DNA of 6,674 nucleotides from Chloroflexota bacterium. Lineage in GTDB: Bacteria > Chloroflexota > Dehalococcoidia > GIF9 > AB-539-J10. Each line of letters begins with the position of its first letter. Within the stretch, counting starts at the first letter, position 1. The stretch is from contig DAOVBS010000033.1 of NCBI GenBank assembly GCA_030670425.1, positions 1-6,674 of the forward strand, written 5' to 3'. The notes beneath the pieces are model-generated. The model did no database searches. It saw only the letters and a program-made list of their open reading frames with translations, and had not been told where the DNA came from. This document shows, piece by piece, positions 5,656-6,674 of the stretch. A program made the translations under genes and the position numbers.

Positions 5656-6674
5656 ATGAAAGCTCCGCTTAGGTGGCTCAAGGACTACGTTGACATCAGC
5701 CTTGCTCCCAAGGAGTTAGCTGAAAGGCTGACCATGTCAGGTATCGAGGTGAAGGGCATACAGGTCATTGGCGGCGCGTGGGAAAACGTGACAGTAGGCG
5801 AAGTGATAGCTGTTGACCCACATCCCAATGCAGACAGACTATGGTTAGCTACAGTGGGCCTTGGTACACAACAGATGACGGTGATCTGCGGCGCCCCCAA
5901 CATCCGTGCCGGCCAGAAGGTGCCCTTTGCCCGTGAGGGAGCCGAACTCATAGACGGTCACACCGGAGAACGGGCTACACTGAAGTCAGTCAAAATCCGC
6001 GGCATTCTCTCCGCAGGCATGGTCTGCTCAGAGAAGGAACTCGGCATTTCTGGCGTCCACGAGGGCATCCTGGTCCTGCCAGACGAAGCACCTGTGGGTG
6101 TGCCGCTTGCCGAATATCTGGGCGATGCAATTCTCGATTTGGACATAACTCCGAATCGTCCGGATTGCCTATCCATACTTGGAATTGCAAGGGAGATTGC
6201 TGCCGTCACCGGACAGACAGTCCACCTGCCCGAGATTCACTACAACGAGAGTGAACCCTCAATAGGCTCCTTGATCTCAGTCGATATAGACGAGCCAAAG
6301 CTATGCCCGAGATACTGCGCCAGCCTGATTGCCGGAATCAGCATAGAATCCTCTCCCAGTTGGCTGCAGCAGCGGCTGAACAACTGTGGTATGCGCCCTA
6401 TCAATAACATTGTGGATGTGACCAACTACGTGATGCTGGAATACGGACAGCCTCTTCATGCCTTCGACTATCATAAACTAAGAGGCAAACAGATCATCGT
6501 CCGTCGGGGCAGAGACGCAGAACCTATAACCACCATTGATGGTGTAGGACGCGTCCTCGACCAGAGTTCGCTGGTCATCGCTGACAGAGATAGGGCCGTC
6601 GCCGTTGCTGGAATCAGGGGAGGCATGGACACCGAGGTGACGGGCGAAACGGATACGGTCCTTCTGGAATCAGC
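5656..6674 (+). CDS. pheT: phenylalanyl-tRNA synthetase beta subunit (5' part; cut by right edge)
   Basis: PheT forms the alpha2-beta2 enzyme with PheS, binds tRNA-Phe and edits Tyr-tRNA-Phe. The frame is open from ATG 5656 to the window end: 339 complete codons of a protein usually near 800 residues. The N-terminus MKAPLRWLKDYVDI and AERLTMSGIEV (22-32) are typical. The EMAP/Trbp-like tRNA-binding fold covers about 40-150 (HPNADRLWLATV, ICGAPNIRAGQKVPFA, GMVCSEKELG). TPNRPDCLSILGIARE (165-180) opens the next block. The B3/B4 editing region has RPINNIVDVTNYVM (247-260), GQPLHAFD (264-271) and TTIDGVGR (292-299). One oddity is AGIRGG (318-323), where most homologues I know have a hydrophobic residue (AGVMGG or AGIFGG type). 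It lies 16 bases after pheS with only a weak purine-rich ribosome site (GAGA/GAG). Confidence 0.96.
   Translation, partial: MKAPLRWLKDYVDISLAPKELAERLTMSGIEVKGIQVIGGAWENVTVGEVIAVDPHPNADRLWLATVGLGTQQMTVICGAPNIRAGQKVPFAREGAELIDGHTGERATLKSVKIRGILSAGMVCSEKELGISGVHEGILVLPDEAPVGVPLAEYLGDAILDLDITPNRPDCLSILGIAREIAAVTGQTVHLPEIHYNESEPSIGSLISVDIDEPKLCPRYCASLIAGISIESSPSWLQQRLNNCGMRPINNIVDVTNYVMLEYGQPLHAFDYHKLRGKQIIVRRGRDAEPITTIDGVGRVLDQSSLVIADRDRAVAVAGIRGGMDTEVTGETDTVLLES

Noticed and set aside
1..6674. Defence system, mobile element, CRISPR array or other novel accessory system
   Set aside because: All coding space is filled by conserved translation and RNA-ligation genes in a typical order; there are no direct repeats, transposase or integrase sequences, or unexplained long gaps.

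Overview
This is an ordinary bacterial chromosome segment of moderate GC content. It carries informational (translation and RNA-repair) genes in two divergent groups. The layout fits Dehalococcoidia or a related Chloroflexota lineage. The hints are the contiguous order thrS-infC-rpmI-rplT-pheS-pheT, a threonyl-tRNA synthetase without the N-terminal TGS domain, a tRNA gene without an encoded CCA end, and an IF3 with the 'ASPPVCRLLDYGKYKYEQTKK' type of sequence. This assignment is an inference from gene order and protein character, not from a search. I see no mobile element, CRISPR array, prophage gene or atypical island.

Left part, minus strand (1-1263): archease followed by rtcB, the tRNA/RNA-splicing ligase, which runs off the left edge. 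Archease is the known activator of RtcB. The Shine-Dalgarno of rtcB overlaps the archease stop codon, so the pair is probably translationally coupled.

Middle (1264-1726): the divergent intergenic region. It contains a tRNA-Val(GAC) gene on the plus strand with a strong sigma70-type promoter (TTGACC-17-TAGAAT) and a 241-base spacer before thrS. The spacer ends in a second candidate promoter only 15 bases upstream of the thrS start codon. I see no T-box signature.

Right part, plus strand (1727-6674): a tight operon-like run of thrS (ThrRS), infC (IF3), rpmI (bL35), rplT (bL20), pheS and pheT (the two PheRS subunits; pheT is cut by the right edge). Gaps are 16-47 bases, or the genes overlap (infC/rpmI by 14 bases, rplT/pheS by up to 26 bases). 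These genes supply two charged tRNAs, an initiation factor and two large-subunit proteins.

The most notable point is that infC has no ATG, GTG or TTG at a proper distance from its clear Shine-Dalgarno. The best-placed codon is ATA at 3473, which restores the usual IF3 N-terminus and fits the rare-start-codon autoregulation known for IF3. No undescribed system is evident. The remaining observations concern start codons, gene overlaps and promoter details.
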